From Streptococcus oralis subsp. dentisani (GTDB lineage Bacteria > Bacillota > Bacilli > Lactobacillales > Streptococcaceae): 64,000 nucleotides of DNA. The notes beneath the pieces were generated by a model. It did not search any database, was not told where the DNA came from, and saw only the letters and a program-made list of their open reading frames with translations. Numbering within the stretch: position 1 is the first letter of the stretch; the number at the start of each line of letters is the position of its first letter. The stretch is taken from contig NZ_NCUW01000029.1 in assembly GCF_002096335.1 (NCBI RefSeq), forward strand, positions 62,001 through 126,000, given 5' to 3'. The position numbers and the translations under genes were made by a program. Positions 1 through 11,350 of this stretch are shown here, piece after piece.

Positions 1-1465
1 AGTTATCTGGGTAGTAGGTTGGCCAGTTATCCATTTCTTCAAAGAGTGCTTCTTGGCTGATGCCTCCAAAGAAGATATGGAAATGTTCTGCCTTAACTGG
101 AGCGATATTGTGGTCGCTAAACTGAACATACTTGAACTGTCCAGCATCCGCATCGGTCGCTTCAAAGAGAAAGCGCACGCCACGATTGCCTTTCTTATAA
201 GTCAAGATTTTCTTGCCGACGTACTTGTAGGTGAATTTCTTGCTTTGGCCAGCTTGAACAAACTCCATGGTGTTATCCGTGATGTTTATCTTAGTCACAT
301 CTGTCTGATAACCTTTCCGATAGTAGGCCTTGTACTCATCTTTGGTCATCTTGCCAGTCAACTTAGCCTTGTAGTCAAAGACTTGATCAAAGGTCCCATT
401 CTCAAGAAAAGGATAGACCGACTGCCAGCTACCAGCATAGTCACTCAAGGTGCGGTCTTTGACATCTGCATCCTCAAAGTAACCGTTATGAACTGTCTTG
501 GTGCTTTCTTCCTTCTCTGGCTCGATTTCTGGTCCTTCTTGGTCTGTTGTCTGCTTGAGAGCCTTGAGGTTTTTCTCCATCACAGAGATATAGTTCTCAC
601 CAGCCTTTGTCGCTTCCTCTGTCAGACTTTCTAGCGGATTGAGCACATCTAGTTTGACACCCGTTTCTTTTGAGAGTGTATTGGCAAGAGCTTGAGAGGC
701 ATTTTCTTCAAAGTAGATATAAGAAATCTTGTTTTTCTTGATATACTCCGTCAATTCTGCCAAACGAGCAGCTGATGGTTCTGCATCTGGTGAGAGACCT
801 GAGATCGATACTTGCTTGAGGCCGTAGTCCAAGGCAAGGTAGTTAAAGGCAGCATGCTGGGTCACAAAACTCTTTTGTTTAGCTTGAGACAAGCCATCTG
901 TGTAGGCCTTGTCCAAAGCTTGTAATTTTTCGATATAGGCAGCAGCATTCTTCTCAAAGGTCTCTTTTTTTTCAGGATAATCTGCTGACAAGCTGTCTCG
1001 GATATGCTCTACTAGCTTAATGGCACGGACTGGTGATAACCAAACATGGGGATCGTAGTCATGATGGTGACCTTCACCACCGTGATCATGGCCTTCCTCT
1101 TCTTCATCACCTCCTGGCAGGAGCAACATATCACCTGTCGCCTTGATGGTTTTCACTTTTTTCTTATCCAAGGATTCTAGCAATTTGGGAACCCAGGTTT
1201 CCATGTTTTCATTTTCATAGACAAAGGTATCTGCATCTTGGATTTTGGCAACTGCCTTGGCAGATGGCTCATAGTCGTGGGGTTCTGTCCCAGCGCCGAT
1301 TAAGAGTTCTACATTAGCAGTATCTCCCGCAACTTGCTTGGTAAATTCGTAGACAGGGTAAAAGGTTGTCACGATATTTAGCTTCCCATCTGCCTGTTTT
1401 TGATTGGAACAAGCCACTAAAAACAGGGTACATAGACTAGCTAGTAGTAAGCTAAGTTTTTTCAT
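1..1465 (-). CDS. adcA: Zinc ABC transporter substrate-binding lipoprotein AdcA (3' end cut by window edge)
   Basis: Captures zinc outside the membrane and hands it to the AdcBC permease. I translated about 488 codons from the ATG at 1465 to the left edge, and only the last dozen or so residues are missing if the protein has the usual length near 500. A signal peptide ends in a lipobox (LVAC), then comes the ZnuA-like domain with a His/Asp/Glu-rich metal loop (GHDHGGEGHHH), and after about residue 310 a ZinT-like second zinc domain. It is the last gene of adcRCBA, 9 bases after adcB. AdcR should repress it through the operator upstream of adcR. Identity is very secure. Confidence 0.96.
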   Translation of the reverse strand, partial: MKKLSLLLASLCTLFLVACSNQKQADGKLNIVTTFYPVYEFTKQVAGDTANVELLIGAGTEPHDYEPSAKAVAKIQDADTFVYENENMETWVPKLLESLDKKKVKTIKATGDMLLLPGGDEEEEGHDHGGEGHHHDYDPHVWLSPVRAIKLVEHIRDSLSADYPEKKETFEKNAAAYIEKLQALDKAYTDGLSQAKQKSFVTQHAAFNYLALDYGLKQVSISGLSPDAEPSAARLAELTEYIKKNKISYIYFEENASQALANTLSKETGVKLDVLNPLESLTEEATKAGENYISVMEKNLKALKQTTDQEGPEIEPEKEESTKTVHNGYFEDADVKDRTLSDYAGSWQSVYPFLENGTFDQVFDYKAKLTGKMTKDEYKAYYRKGYQTDVTKINITDNTMEFVQAGQSKKFTYKYVGKKILTYKKGNRGVRFLFEATDADAGQFKYVQFSDHNIAPVKAEHFHIFFGGISQEALFEEMDNWPTYYPDN

Positions 1466-1474
1466 TTTATTCTC

Positions 1475-2281
1475 CTATTTGATAAAACGTTTCAATAAAC
1501 TGACTAACAAAAAGACAGCTACAAAGATAATGGTGATACTAGCGCTAGCAGGTGTTTCTGCATAGTAGGAAATATAAAGTCCCGCTACCATTCCCAAAAA
1601 GCCAATACCGCTAGCTAGCAACATAACGGATTTGAAGTTTTTCCCCAGACGAAGGGCAATACTAGCTGGCAAGACCATAATCGTCGATACCAAAAGTGCC
1701 CCTGCAGCAGGAATCATAAGGGCAATGGCCACCCCTGTCACCATGTTAAAGAGGATAGACATAGTGCGGACAGGTAAGCCATCTACAAAAGCCGTGTCCT
1801 CATCAAAAGTCAGGATATACATTGGTCGCAAAAATAAGAAAGTCAAGAGCAAAACGACTGCAGCAATGACAAAGAGGGCAATGACCTGCTCCTGGCTAAT
1901 GGTCACAATCGAACCAAAGAGGTATTGATCCAGACTCATAGAACTCGAACTTTTCCCCTTACTCATCACGATAAGGGAGACTGCAAGCCCTGTTGACATG
2001 AGGATGGCAGTCCCGATTTCCATAAAATTCTTGTAAACCGTACGGAGATACTCCAGAAAAATCGCTGCGATCAAGACAATGACAATGGTCGAAATAGTTG
2101 GAGAAATTCCCAAAACTAGACCAAAGGCTACACCAGATAGCGACACGTGGCTCAGTGTATCACTCATGAGACTCTGACGACGTAAGATAAGGAAGGTCCC
2201 AAGGACTGGCGAGAAAAGACTCATAGCAATGACAGCCAGAAAGGCCCGCTGCATGAAGTCATAAGATAGTAAACTAAGCAT
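1475..2281 (-). CDS. adcB: Zinc ABC transporter permease AdcB
   Basis: Integral membrane subunit of the AdcABC zinc importer (ZnuB/ABC-3 permease family). The 268-residue protein is almost wholly hydrophobic with about eight membrane segments and no signal peptide. Its start overlaps the end of adcC by 8 bases, so the two are translationally coupled. The length is normal for the family. It sits in the adcR-C-B-A order known from streptococci, which settles the substrate as zinc rather than manganese. Confidence 0.96.
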   Translation of the reverse strand: MLSLLSYDFMQRAFLAVIAMSLFSPVLGTFLILRRQSLMSDTLSHVSLSGVAFGLVLGISPTISTIVIVLIAAIFLEYLRTVYKNFMEIGTAILMSTGLAVSLIVMSKGKSSSSMSLDQYLFGSIVTISQEQVIALFVIAAVVLLLTFLFLRPMYILTFDEDTAFVDGLPVRTMSILFNMVTGVAIALMIPAAGALLVSTIMVLPASIALRLGKNFKSVMLLASGIGFLGMVAGLYISYYAETPASASITIIFVAVFLLVSLLKRFIK

Positions 2282-2978
2282 GGTCCACCTCCTGATCGCT
2301 CTCGTGAACGTTGAAACAACGCCACGGTGAGTCTTGGTTACGCACTAGGTGAATATTGCGGTCTGCGTAGGCCTTGACCTCCTCAGGATCATGCGTAATC
2401 ATCAAGACGGCCTTGCCATGATGGTGAGCACTGTGGTGCATGAGTTCGTAAAATTCATTTTTGCTCCCCGCATCCATCCCTGTCGTCGGCTCATCCAAGA
2501 CAAAGATATCTGGGTCAGAAGCAAACATCCGTGCAATAACTGCCCGTTGTTTTTGTCCACCAGAGAGGGAGCCAATTCGTTTGTCACGGTGTTCCCACAT
2601 ACCAACTGAGTCTAGACTGGCCTTGATATGCTCCTCATCGTGGGCATTCAAACGACGGAACCAGCCCTTTCTCGGATAGCGACCCGACTTGACAAATTCA
2701 TAAACCGTACTTGGAAAACCAGCATTAAAACTGGCAATCTGCTGGGGAAGATAAGCTATCCTAAGCTTTTTCCCATGAGTGTTTGTCTTTGAGATGGTTA
2801 CCTTGCCAAATCTTGGCTGCAAGATGCCTAGACTAGCCTTGATCAGCGTCGTCTTGGCAGCTCCATTTTCACCAGTCAGGGTGACAAACTCCCCACTATC
2901 AACACTGTAGTTGATGTGCTCGAGGACAGGTTCTTTGTCATAATAGAAAGACAAGTCCTCTACTGTAATATACCGCAT
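2274..2978 (-). CDS. adcC: Zinc ABC transporter ATP-binding protein AdcC
   Basis: ATPase that powers zinc import with AdcB and AdcA. Visible motifs are an unusual Walker [11 protein letters not shown] (Ala where the P-loop normally has Gly before Lys), the signature LSGGQKQRA, Walker [10 protein letters not shown] and a switch His in MITHDPEE. The 234-residue length is normal. The start codon shares one base with the adcR stop (TAATG), a sign of tight coupling. As far as I recall, the P-loop variant also occurs in other streptococcal AdcC proteins, so it is probably not a defect. Confidence 0.96.
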   Translation of the reverse strand: MRYITVEDLSFYYDKEPVLEHINYSVDSGEFVTLTGENGAAKTTLIKASLGILQPRFGKVTISKTNTHGKKLRIAYLPQQIASFNAGFPSTVYEFVKSGRYPRKGWFRRLNAHDEEHIKASLDSVGMWEHRDKRIGSLSGGQKQRAVIARMFASDPDIFVLDEPTTGMDAGSKNEFYELMHHSAHHHGKAVLMITHDPEEVKAYADRNIHLVRNQDSPWRCFNVHESDQEVDHA

Positions 2979-3418
2979 TATTTGATTTCTCCTACTAAAG
3001 CAGTTAAAAACCGCTGGATGACTTCTTGTTCATTTGGAGTAAACTGATTTGCTACTTGTTCATAGGCTGAGAGTGTGTGCTCATGGTGGTGGTGGTGTTC
3101 TGCCGCTACTGGTCGAGCTAGCTCTGTCAGTTGATAAAAAATCACACGCGCATCCTTGGGATCTCTGGATGTCTCTAACATGCCCTCTTTGACCAAAGAT
3201 TTGATAGCCTTGGTCACTGCCGCCTGACTGACATTAAGGCGACGGGCCAACTCCGAGTTGGTTAGGGATTCTTCTGACAAGAGCATGAGGATGTGTTCCT
3301 GAGTATTGGTCAAGGCTACGTCACTTGTGCAATGCCCAATCAGAATTTCATGCTGGTTCTCAGATCTCAGGATCACCTCGTTTAAAAAGTTATCGATTTC
3401 CTGTGCAAGCTGTCTCAT
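2978..3418 (-). CDS. adcR: Zinc-responsive MarR-family repressor AdcR
   Basis: Zinc-dependent repressor of the adc regulon. The 146-residue protein has a MarR winged helix-turn-helix at about residues 40-100 ([21 protein letters not shown]) and a C-terminal dimer region. A His cluster, AEHHHHHEH, at about residues 105-113 contains the positions used as zinc ligands in pneumococcal AdcR, and an early Cys and His pair completes the set. It is the first gene of the operon and has a palindromic operator directly at its own promoter, indicating autoregulation. Confidence 0.96.
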   Translation of the reverse strand: MRQLAQEIDNFLNEVILRSENQHEILIGHCTSDVALTNTQEHILMLLSEESLTNSELARRLNVSQAAVTKAIKSLVKEGMLETSRDPKDARVIFYQLTELARPVAAEHHHHHEHTLSAYEQVANQFTPNEQEVIQRFLTALVGEIK

Positions 3419-3473
3419 ATGTTACTCCTTCCCTAGCTATCTTTTCGTAAAAAACATAGATAGCCACCGATTC

Positions 3474-3512
3474 TTTACTGGTTAATTATATCATAAACAA
3501 AAAAAGAATCAA
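3474..3512 (-). promoter_or_regulatory. adcRCBA promoter with AdcR operator
   Basis: Reading the minus strand, a -35 TTGATT (3507-3512) and a -10 TATAAT (3485-3490) are 16 bases apart, with an extended -10 TG. The palindrome TTTACTGGTTAA (3474-3485) starts on the last base of the -10 and covers the expected transcription start. It differs from the published AdcR consensus TTAACYRGTTAA at one base. Binding there would block transcription initiation when zinc is plentiful. Confidence 0.85.
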
Positions 3513-3565
3513 GGGAAAAAGGCGTAAAAACGTTTCCCTAGACTCTTCTAGATGTGAAATTTAAC

Positions 3566-5584
3566 CTATTTTAGCTTTGGTTTTCGGCTCGATAAGATAC
3601 CTGCCAAACCAGCTACCATTCCCATCAAGAGTAAGAAGATGGACTGTTCACTTCCTGTATTTGGGAGAGCTTTTTCTGAGACAACTGCCTTCTTGCTAAA
3701 TTGACCTGCCACCTCATAAGTCAATGGCACATTTGTAGTCGCATCGTTAGCAGCTGCATTCGTTTGAGGCGTTTCTGCTGGTAGACTGAAGTTTTTAGAA
3801 TCCACAGAAATCGTCCGTGAGTTCGGATTGATCTTTTCATACTGGGTCAAATCAGCAGTTTTCAGATACTCTTCAAAGGCTGCATCCATAGAAGGACCTT
3901 CTTCTCGCGCACCACCTAACATCGTGTAGCCATCGCCACCCGCAGCTAGGAAATCATTGGTTGCAAGATAGTAGGTTTTTGCGAGGTTTAGGAGATCATA
4001 ACGACCAGTCGTGCGGTTTTTGACCTGGATAGCCAAGACACGTTTCCCTGATGGTAGGTTGGTATCATAGTAGACCTTCACACCTGAAACTTGCAAGAAG
4101 CCACCACTTGGCTCTAACAATGGTTGCCCGTTCTCATCCAAGACCTTCTTGCCATCCTTATCGACCTGCAAGATAGATCCGAGTGATTTTTCAAACATAT
4201 CCAAGACTTGTTGCCCAGTCACTTGGATTTGTGAGATGGTATTTCCAAATGGAAGAACCGCAATGACATTCCCTTTCGTAATCGGTTTGCCTTTTACAAT
4301 AGTTTCACGCAAGCCACCACCATTTGTCACAGCGATGTCAGTCGGATGGCTAAATCCTGTCCGACCATACTGATAGAGGGAGTCCGCTACGACGTTTCCA
4401 AGATTGGTTTCACGAACCCGAACATTTTCACGATCTCCGTTGAGTTCTACAGGGCTGTTTGAAACGACTTCAACAGCATTTTCAGCATCGTATTTTTGTT
4501 TAATGTCTTTGACTAGTTTTTCAACTGTTGGATTGGCTGGTAATTTTTTAGCATCAGCAGCCGCAATCTGAGTTGGATTGCCCAAAAGCTGACGTGATTT
4601 GTAGATAACCTTTCCAACATTATGAAGGTAGCTTCCTGTTTGGTTATAGGTAACATTGTCTCCATAAGTTGTGGAAGCTACTGTGTGAGAATGTCCATCA
4701 ATAACCGTCACACGTTTGCCTTTGAGACGAGGATTTTTAGATAGGGCTTCTGCCAAGGTTGAACCACGCCACTCGACTGGAGTTGTAGTATCTACACCCA
4801 GATGAGCAAGCACCACATAGTGTTTGTAGTCCTTACCTTCTGCACGCGCCTTGGCTTGAACTTCTTCAATGACCTTATTGACTTCTGATATTGGGTCAGT
4901 AAAAGTTACCCCTTTAATGTTTTTAGGGTGGGTTTTAGTAGCTGTTTCAGGTGTTGTCACACCAATCACAACAAACTCATCACCTTCCACAGTCTTATCT
5001 TTATCAACGATTGTAGAAGCTTCAAAAAGACGAGCTCCGTTGACATAAGTATTTGAACTGAGTAATGGGAATTTCAAGATTTCCTTGTATTTTTTAACTT
5101 CATCAAGGCCAAAGTCAAACTCATGGTTTCCTACTGCCATGGCATCATACTGCATCTGATTGAGAATTTCAGCGCGTGCTTCACCCTTAGTAGAGTTGGA
5201 AATCGGTAAACCTTGGAAGGCGTCTCCAGCATCTACGACGAGAGTCGTTTGATTTGATTTCGCACGTTCCTGCTCGATGATAGTCGCTAGCTTAGCATCT
5301 CCAATTACTCCCTTTTCCTCTACGATACGACCATGGACATCATTGGTGTGTAAGATAACGGTGTCTTTTTCTTCGCTTTTAGGAGATTCAACAGGAGCTT
5401 CCTTTGCTTCCGCCGATTCAGCACTTGTGGGAGTTGCCGCCTCTGTTGTTGGAGTTGCAGGAGTTGCTACAACTGCTGAACTTCCTGCAGGGGCAGCTGC
5501 TTCTTCAGCATAGACCTGTCCAGCCAAAAAAGCTGGGGCCAGTAGGGCTGTTGACAAGACGGGTAATAAGAAACGTTTATTCAT
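3566..5584 (-). CDS. LPXTG-anchored surface 5'-nucleotidase (UshA/Nt5e family)
   Basis: Ecto-enzyme expected to dephosphorylate extracellular nucleotides such as AMP to adenosine. The 672-residue protein has a signal peptide ending near VYAEE, an Ala/Pro/Glu-rich linker to about residue 75, a metallophosphatase domain (HTNDVHGR, GNHEFDFG, DGHSHT) and a C-terminal nucleotide-binding domain (FLAAGGDGY). The sorting signal LPNTG near residue 640 is followed by a hydrophobic helix and a basic tail, so sortase should attach it to the wall. It lies between adcR and the dlt operon. I do not recall a gene here in S. pneumoniae, so this looks lineage-specific. Confidence 0.93.
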   Translation of the reverse strand: MNKRFLLPVLSTALLAPAFLAGQVYAEEAAAPAGSSAVVATPATPTTEAATPTSAESAEAKEAPVESPKSEEKDTVILHTNDVHGRIVEEKGVIGDAKLATIIEQERAKSNQTTLVVDAGDAFQGLPISNSTKGEARAEILNQMQYDAMAVGNHEFDFGLDEVKKYKEILKFPLLSSNTYVNGARLFEASTIVDKDKTVEGDEFVVIGVTTPETATKTHPKNIKGVTFTDPISEVNKVIEEVQAKARAEGKDYKHYVVLAHLGVDTTTPVEWRGSTLAEALSKNPRLKGKRVTVIDGHSHTVASTTYGDNVTYNQTGSYLHNVGKVIYKSRQLLGNPTQIAAADAKKLPANPTVEKLVKDIKQKYDAENAVEVVSNSPVELNGDRENVRVRETNLGNVVADSLYQYGRTGFSHPTDIAVTNGGGLRETIVKGKPITKGNVIAVLPFGNTISQIQVTGQQVLDMFEKSLGSILQVDKDGKKVLDENGQPLLEPSGGFLQVSGVKVYYDTNLPSGKRVLAIQVKNRTTGRYDLLNLAKTYYLATNDFLAAGGDGYTMLGGAREEGPSMDAAFEEYLKTADLTQYEKINPNSRTISVDSKNFSLPAETPQTNAAANDATTNVPLTYEVAGQFSKKAVVSEKALPNTGSEQSIFLLLMGMVAGLAGILSSRKPKLK

Positions 5585-5684
5585 TTTGAAATCCTTTTCT
5601 TTTCTTTTTTTCCTTTATATTATACGATATTTCTAGAAAATTTGAAACCTTTGACTTATTTTCATCTAAAACATTCGCTATTCA

Positions 5685-5716
5685 AACAAAAAAAGCTTGG
5701 GTTCAAATCCCAAACT
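5685..5716 (-). terminator. Terminator of the dlt operon
   Basis: On the minus strand an 8-bp stem (AGTTTGGG with CCCAAGCT, one G-U pair) with a seven-base loop is followed by a run of seven T. It lies 12 bases past the dltD stop. Confidence 0.8.
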
Positions 5717-5727
5717 TTCATCTTGGT

Positions 5728-7231
<1,504 letters not shown>

Positions 7232-7241
7232 TTATATCCTT

Positions 7242-8486
7242 CTATTTTTTAAACCATAAATCATTCAAAAATCCAGAAAAGATTAAGAATGAAACCATCA
7301 CGACATGGAAAGTAACAACCATGCCAAGCAACTGAATCCAGCGATTCTCAGGTAAGGAAGCCTTCCCAGCTTTTTTCCGTTCTTTATTGAGCGCTTTTTT
7401 CTTACGAAGCCAAGCGTCATTGATGACCAGCCCAAGCCCATGAAAAAGTCCATAGGCGATATAGTACCAGGTCACACCATGCCAAAATCCCATAATCAGC
7501 ATATTGAGGATATAGGCCACACTTGAGGTCACATTTCGATTTTTAAAGACCTTCTTTCTGGTCAACACCATAACCATTCTCATAAAGACAAAGTCACGGA
7601 ACCAGAAAGACAGGCTCATATGCCAACGATTCCAAAATTCCTTTAAATCCCTTGATAAAAAGGGCTTATTAAAGTTGATAGGACTATGAATCCCCATCAA
7701 ATTGGAGATGGCTAAAGCAAACATAGAGTAGCCCGCAAAGTCAAAGAACAACTCTAAACCAAAGGTATACATCACCGCCAAAGCATAATGATTAAAGAAA
7801 CCACCTGTCTGCAAGGCTAAATTTTTCAACGGAGGCAATAATGTCTCTCCTAGAATATGGGCCAAGATAAACTTGTAGAGAAAACCTAGCATGATATACT
7901 TGACAGCATCTTCTAGCATATCCATCAACTCTTCTCGCTCAGGAATGGTCTCATAATTTTCATTGAAACGTTTAAAACGATCAATGGGACCACTTGAGAA
8001 GGTCGGCATAAAGAGAAGAAAACGTAAGAATTGCCAAATCGTTAAATCCTTGATGACACCGTCTCTCAACTCAACGATAACCCCAACTGCACGAAAGGTT
8101 AAGTAAGAAATCCCTAAAAAGCCAAACAAAGATTGAGGTCCATGAATAGCAGGAGATATTTTCACAAAGACGATTGGCAATAGAGATAAAAAGCTAACCA
8201 GGTAAAATATCCATTTACTATCCCGTCGTTTCCTGTACCTTTTGTAGAAAAATACAAGCAGTACTTGCCAGATAACATAAAGGATAAGAGCGCTTATTTG
8301 ATTCGTCTTTCCACCGACCAACATGGTGACGATAAAGAAGAGACTAACGAGCACCTCATACCAGGCAAAGCGTTTCTTGAAAAAGAGCCCGATAAATATC
8401 GGTAAGGTCGCAGCAATCACGTACAAAAAATAATAAAGATTGCCATAAGGTTCCAAATGAGGTAGCTGTTTATAAAGCTCCATCAT
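7242..8486 (-). CDS. dltB: Teichoic acid D-alanyltransferase DltB (MBOAT family)
   Basis: Multi-pass membrane acyltransferase that moves D-alanine from DltC across the membrane. The 414-residue protein has about 11 hydrophobic segments and the MBOAT signature with the catalytic His in [15 protein letters not shown], plus the conserved [16 protein letters not shown] block. Its start overlaps the end of dltA by 4 bases. Confidence 0.97.
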   Translation of the reverse strand: MMELYKQLPHLEPYGNLYYFLYVIAATLPIFIGLFFKKRFAWYEVLVSLFFIVTMLVGGKTNQISALILYVIWQVLLVFFYKRYRKRRDSKWIFYLVSFLSLLPIVFVKISPAIHGPQSLFGFLGISYLTFRAVGVIVELRDGVIKDLTIWQFLRFLLFMPTFSSGPIDRFKRFNENYETIPEREELMDMLEDAVKYIMLGFLYKFILAHILGETLLPPLKNLALQTGGFFNHYALAVMYTFGLELFFDFAGYSMFALAISNLMGIHSPINFNKPFLSRDLKEFWNRWHMSLSFWFRDFVFMRMVMVLTRKKVFKNRNVTSSVAYILNMLIMGFWHGVTWYYIAYGLFHGLGLVINDAWLRKKKALNKERKKAGKASLPENRWIQLLGMVVTFHVVMVSFLIFSGFLNDLWFKK

Positions 8487-10033
8487 CTATTGTTTACCTC
8501 ATTGATCAAGCCCTTGATGTCAATCTTACCATTAGGCGTTAGTGGCAAACTGTCTCGATAGAGAAACTTAGACGGCATCATATAGGACATCATGATATCT
8601 GCCAGATCTTCCTTAATGGCCTTGGTAATATCGATATCACGTTCAAACTGCTCACGCACACCGTCCTTTAGGATGACATAGGCCAGCAGATTTTGTACCT
8701 TGTGGTCCTTGTTATAACGTGGGACAGCGACAGCCGACTCGATATAGCGAGATTTATTGAGATTTTGAGAGACATCTTCAAGCTCAATACGATAACCATT
8801 AAACTTAATCTGGAAATCCATGCGTCCACCGTAGAGAAGCAAGCCCTCATCTGTCATAGTTCCTACATCCCCTGTGTGGTAGGCTGGAAGACCTTCGAGC
8901 TCAAAGAAGGCCTCTGCCGTTTTTTCAGGATTATTCATATAGCCTTTTGAAACAGCTGGACCAGATACGATGATTTCTCCTTGTTCGCCATTTGGCAGTT
9001 TCTTACCTTCCTCATCAATGATAAAGGTTGGAGAATCATCTTTTGTATAGCCGATTGGGAGGCGTTTGAGAGTCGACAACATCTCGTCCGTCACGGCAAC
9101 AGCTGACAGGGCTACTGTCGCTTCTGTTGGGCCGTAAGCATTGATGATACGGGCATTTGGGAAACGCTCGCGCAGTTTTTGAGCTGTTTTGACCGTCAAT
9201 TCTTCACCATCAAAGTAGAAATGCGTAATGCCTGGCATTTTCTCACTATTGAAATCTTCTGACAACATGGCCATATCTGCAAAGGAAGGCGTTGAGGTCC
9301 AGATAGCAATTGGCAATGAAAAGATCGTCGCAAAGAGCTTTTTGAAATCCTGAGTAAGGGCTGAAGGAAGAGCGAAAAGCGTACCACCTAGTGCCAATGT
9401 TGGTGCCCAGTACATGACAGACAGGTCAAATGAATAAGGTGGCTGAGCCAGCATTTGTGGACGACTTGGCGTCGCAAATTCCTTGTCCGTAATCATCCAG
9501 TTAGTAAAACTGAGGAGATTATCATGGGAAATCTGCACTCCCTTTGGCTTACCAGTCGTACCAGAAGTAAAGATAATGTAGTAGTTATCATCGCCCTTGA
9601 CTGGATGCGTGATCTCGTAGCTAGAAGCTTGAGCAAAGGCTTCTTGAACCTGAGCTAGATTCAACATCGGTGTAGAAACCTGCTCCAACGGAAAGTCTGA
9701 AATGGCAATAATCAAGCTTGGCTCTGCTACTTCTACAATAGCAGAAACTCGTTCCAAGGCCGAATGGCTGTCAATGGGAATGTAGGCATGACCTGACTTA
9801 GTCAGCGCTACAAAAGTTGCCAACATTTCATACTCTTGACCACCAAAAACGACGACTGGTGATTTCTCAGGCAAGCCAAGTTGATCAATAGCTGCAGCCA
9901 AACTATCCGAATCAACCTTCAGATCACCATAAGTATGCTCTTGCCCCAAAACATTGTAGACGGGATATGTTGGCTGTGTTTGAGCAAAGTGCTCAATCGT
10001 TTCAATCATATCTTTTATCGGTTTATTAGACAC
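8483..10033 (-). CDS. dltA: D-alanine--D-alanyl carrier protein ligase DltA
   Basis: Cytoplasmic adenylating enzyme that activates D-alanine with ATP and loads it onto DltC. The 516-residue protein shows the adenylate-forming motifs in order: the P-loop [13 protein letters not shown] (about residues 152-164), [19 protein letters not shown], and the C-terminal lysine in [12 protein letters not shown]. Length is typical. Together with DltX-B-C-D it lowers the negative charge of the wall and so raises resistance to cationic peptides. Confidence 0.97.
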   Translation of the reverse strand: MSNKPIKDMIETIEHFAQTQPTYPVYNVLGQEHTYGDLKVDSDSLAAAIDQLGLPEKSPVVVFGGQEYEMLATFVALTKSGHAYIPIDSHSALERVSAIVEVAEPSLIIAISDFPLEQVSTPMLNLAQVQEAFAQASSYEITHPVKGDDNYYIIFTSGTTGKPKGVQISHDNLLSFTNWMITDKEFATPSRPQMLAQPPYSFDLSVMYWAPTLALGGTLFALPSALTQDFKKLFATIFSLPIAIWTSTPSFADMAMLSEDFNSEKMPGITHFYFDGEELTVKTAQKLRERFPNARIINAYGPTEATVALSAVAVTDEMLSTLKRLPIGYTKDDSPTFIIDEEGKKLPNGEQGEIIVSGPAVSKGYMNNPEKTAEAFFELEGLPAYHTGDVGTMTDEGLLLYGGRMDFQIKFNGYRIELEDVSQNLNKSRYIESAVAVPRYNKDHKVQNLLAYVILKDGVREQFERDIDITKAIKEDLADIMMSYMMPSKFLYRDSLPLTPNGKIDIKGLINEVNNR

Positions 10034-10053
10034 AGTTCATTTTCTCCTTCAAA

Positions 10054-10185
10054 CTAGAACTCATTATAAATAAAGGTTCCCTGGCTCTGACCAAGGTAAC
10101 TAAAAAAATAAAGTAAACCAAGTAAGATTACAAAATATAGGACGGTCTGTCCCAAAAACATATACAATTTTCTGTGTTTTCCCAT
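10054..10185 (-). CDS. dltX: Teichoic acid D-Ala incorporation-associated protein DltX
   Basis: Small membrane protein at the head of the dlt operon, thought to act in the final D-alanine transfer to teichoic acid. From the ATG at 10185 it has 43 residues, with one hydrophobic segment (LGQTVLYFVILLGLLYFFSYLG) and the short conserved tail GTFIYNEF. An in-frame ATG at 10239 would add 18 residues and has the better ribosome binding site (AGGAAG 12 bases upstream). I chose the shorter form because it matches the family length. The start is uncertain, the identity is not. Confidence 0.85.
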   Translation of the reverse strand: MGKHRKLYMFLGQTVLYFVILLGLLYFFSYLGQSQGTFIYNEF

Positions 10186-10260
10186 CGTTAGTGTGTTCAA
10201 TTTTCTATGATTTTTCAAAAAAGCTATGCAACTATGCATTTACTATCTTATCTTCCTAAC

Positions 10261-10290
10261 ATTTTACCACTTTATCAACCTTTTTTTCAA
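10261..10290 (-). promoter_or_regulatory. Likely dlt operon promoter
   Basis: Minus-strand -35 TTGAAA (10285-10290) and -10 TAAAAT (10261-10266) with an 18-base spacer. The predicted transcript starts about 70 bases before the 43-codon dltX start. The rest of the 240-base gap to hslO is AT-rich and I see no other feature in it. Confidence 0.55.
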
Positions 10291-10461
10291 CTGTTTACCA
10301 TAACTTAAAAGTTCGTTTTAGCTTATTTTAAGACAAGTTAAAATATTAATAAAAATTGTTTTCAAAAATCTCTTTTCCTCGAAATCCTGACACCCATTAT
10401 CATACATTAAACAATTAAAGAGATGGCAGCAAACACACGACTCCCCCTTTGGGCATTTTTA

Positions 10462-10470
10462 TGCTAAAAT
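10462..10470 (+). promoter_or_regulatory. hslO extended -10 promoter close to the start codon
   Basis: TGCTAAAAT is an extended -10 element. Only 7 bases separate it from the hslO ATG, no Shine-Dalgarno sequence fits in between, and no -35 is visible. The transcript may begin at or next to the start codon. Confidence 0.55.
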
Positions 10471-10477
10471 AGTAGCT

Positions 10478-11350
10478 ATGGATAAAATTATTAAAACAAT
10501 ATCAGAAAGTGGTTCTTTTCGTGCTTTCGTTCTTGATAGCACGGAAACCGTCCGCACTGCTCAAGAAAAACATCAAACCCAAGCCAGTTCAACTGTCGCA
10601 CTTGGTCGTACCCTTATCGCTAGCCAAATTCTCGCAGCCAATGAAAAAGGAAATACCAAGCTAACGATTAAAGTTCTTGGAACGAGCTATCTCGGTGCCA
10701 TCATCACGGTTGCAGATACCAAGGGAAATGTCAAAGGCTATGTACAAAATCCAGGTGTTGACATTAAAAAGACTGCAACTGGTGAAGTCCTTGTCGGACC
10801 TTTTGTCGGAAATGGTCAATTTCTCGTTATCACAGACTACGGTACTGGAAATCCCTACAACTCCATGACTCCTCTCATCTCTGGGGAGATCGGTGAAGAC
10901 TTGGCCTATTACCTGACAGAAAGCCAACAAACTCCTTCAGCAGTCGGCCTCAATGTCCTTTTAGACAAAGACGACAAGGTCGAAGTTGCCGGTGGTTTTC
11001 TTCTCCAAGTTTTGCCAGGAGCCAAGGAAGAGGAGATTGCTCGCTTTGAGAAACGTATCCAAGAAATGCCAGCTATCTCGACACTTCTGGAAAGCGACGA
11101 CCATATCGAAGCTCTCCTCAAGGCTATCTACGGTGACGAATCCTACAAACGCCTATCTGAAGAAGAAATCCGTTTCCAATGTGACTGCAGCAAAGACCGC
11201 TTTTTAAACGTTCTTGCCAGCCTTCCAAATTCAGACCTGGAGGAAATGAAAGAGGAAGACCACGGAGCAGAAATCACTTGTCAATTCTGCCAAACTACTT
11301 ACAACTTTGATGAAAACGACCTGGAGGAACTCATTCGTGACAAATCTTAA
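10478..11350 (+). CDS. hslO: Redox-regulated chaperone Hsp33
   Basis: Cytoplasmic holdase that is switched on by oxidative stress through a C-terminal zinc centre. The 290-residue protein keeps the four zinc cysteines as CDC near residue 235 and CQFC near residue 268, the CxC...CxxC pattern of the family. The ATG at 10478 gives the conserved N-terminus [12 protein letters not shown]. It overlaps dusB, so the two are co-transcribed. No ribosome binding site precedes it. Confidence 0.96.
   Translation: MDKIIKTISESGSFRAFVLDSTETVRTAQEKHQTQASSTVALGRTLIASQILAANEKGNTKLTIKVLGTSYLGAIITVADTKGNVKGYVQNPGVDIKKTATGEVLVGPFVGNGQFLVITDYGTGNPYNSMTPLISGEIGEDLAYYLTESQQTPSAVGLNVLLDKDDKVEVAGGFLLQVLPGAKEEEIARFEKRIQEMPAISTLLESDDHIEALLKAIYGDESYKRLSEEEIRFQCDCSKDRFLNVLASLPNSDLEEMKEEDHGAEITCQFCQTTYNFDENDLEELIRDKS

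Noticed and set aside
53..634. Plus-strand open frame of 193 codons
   Set aside because: It is antisense to adcA, whose minus-strand frame shows strong family similarity throughout; the plus frame has no recognisable domain and no ribosome binding site.
10327..10343. CiaR-like repeat TTTAAG-N5-TTAAAA upstream of dltX/hslO
   Set aside because: The second half has two mismatches and the region is very AT-rich, so a chance match is likely.
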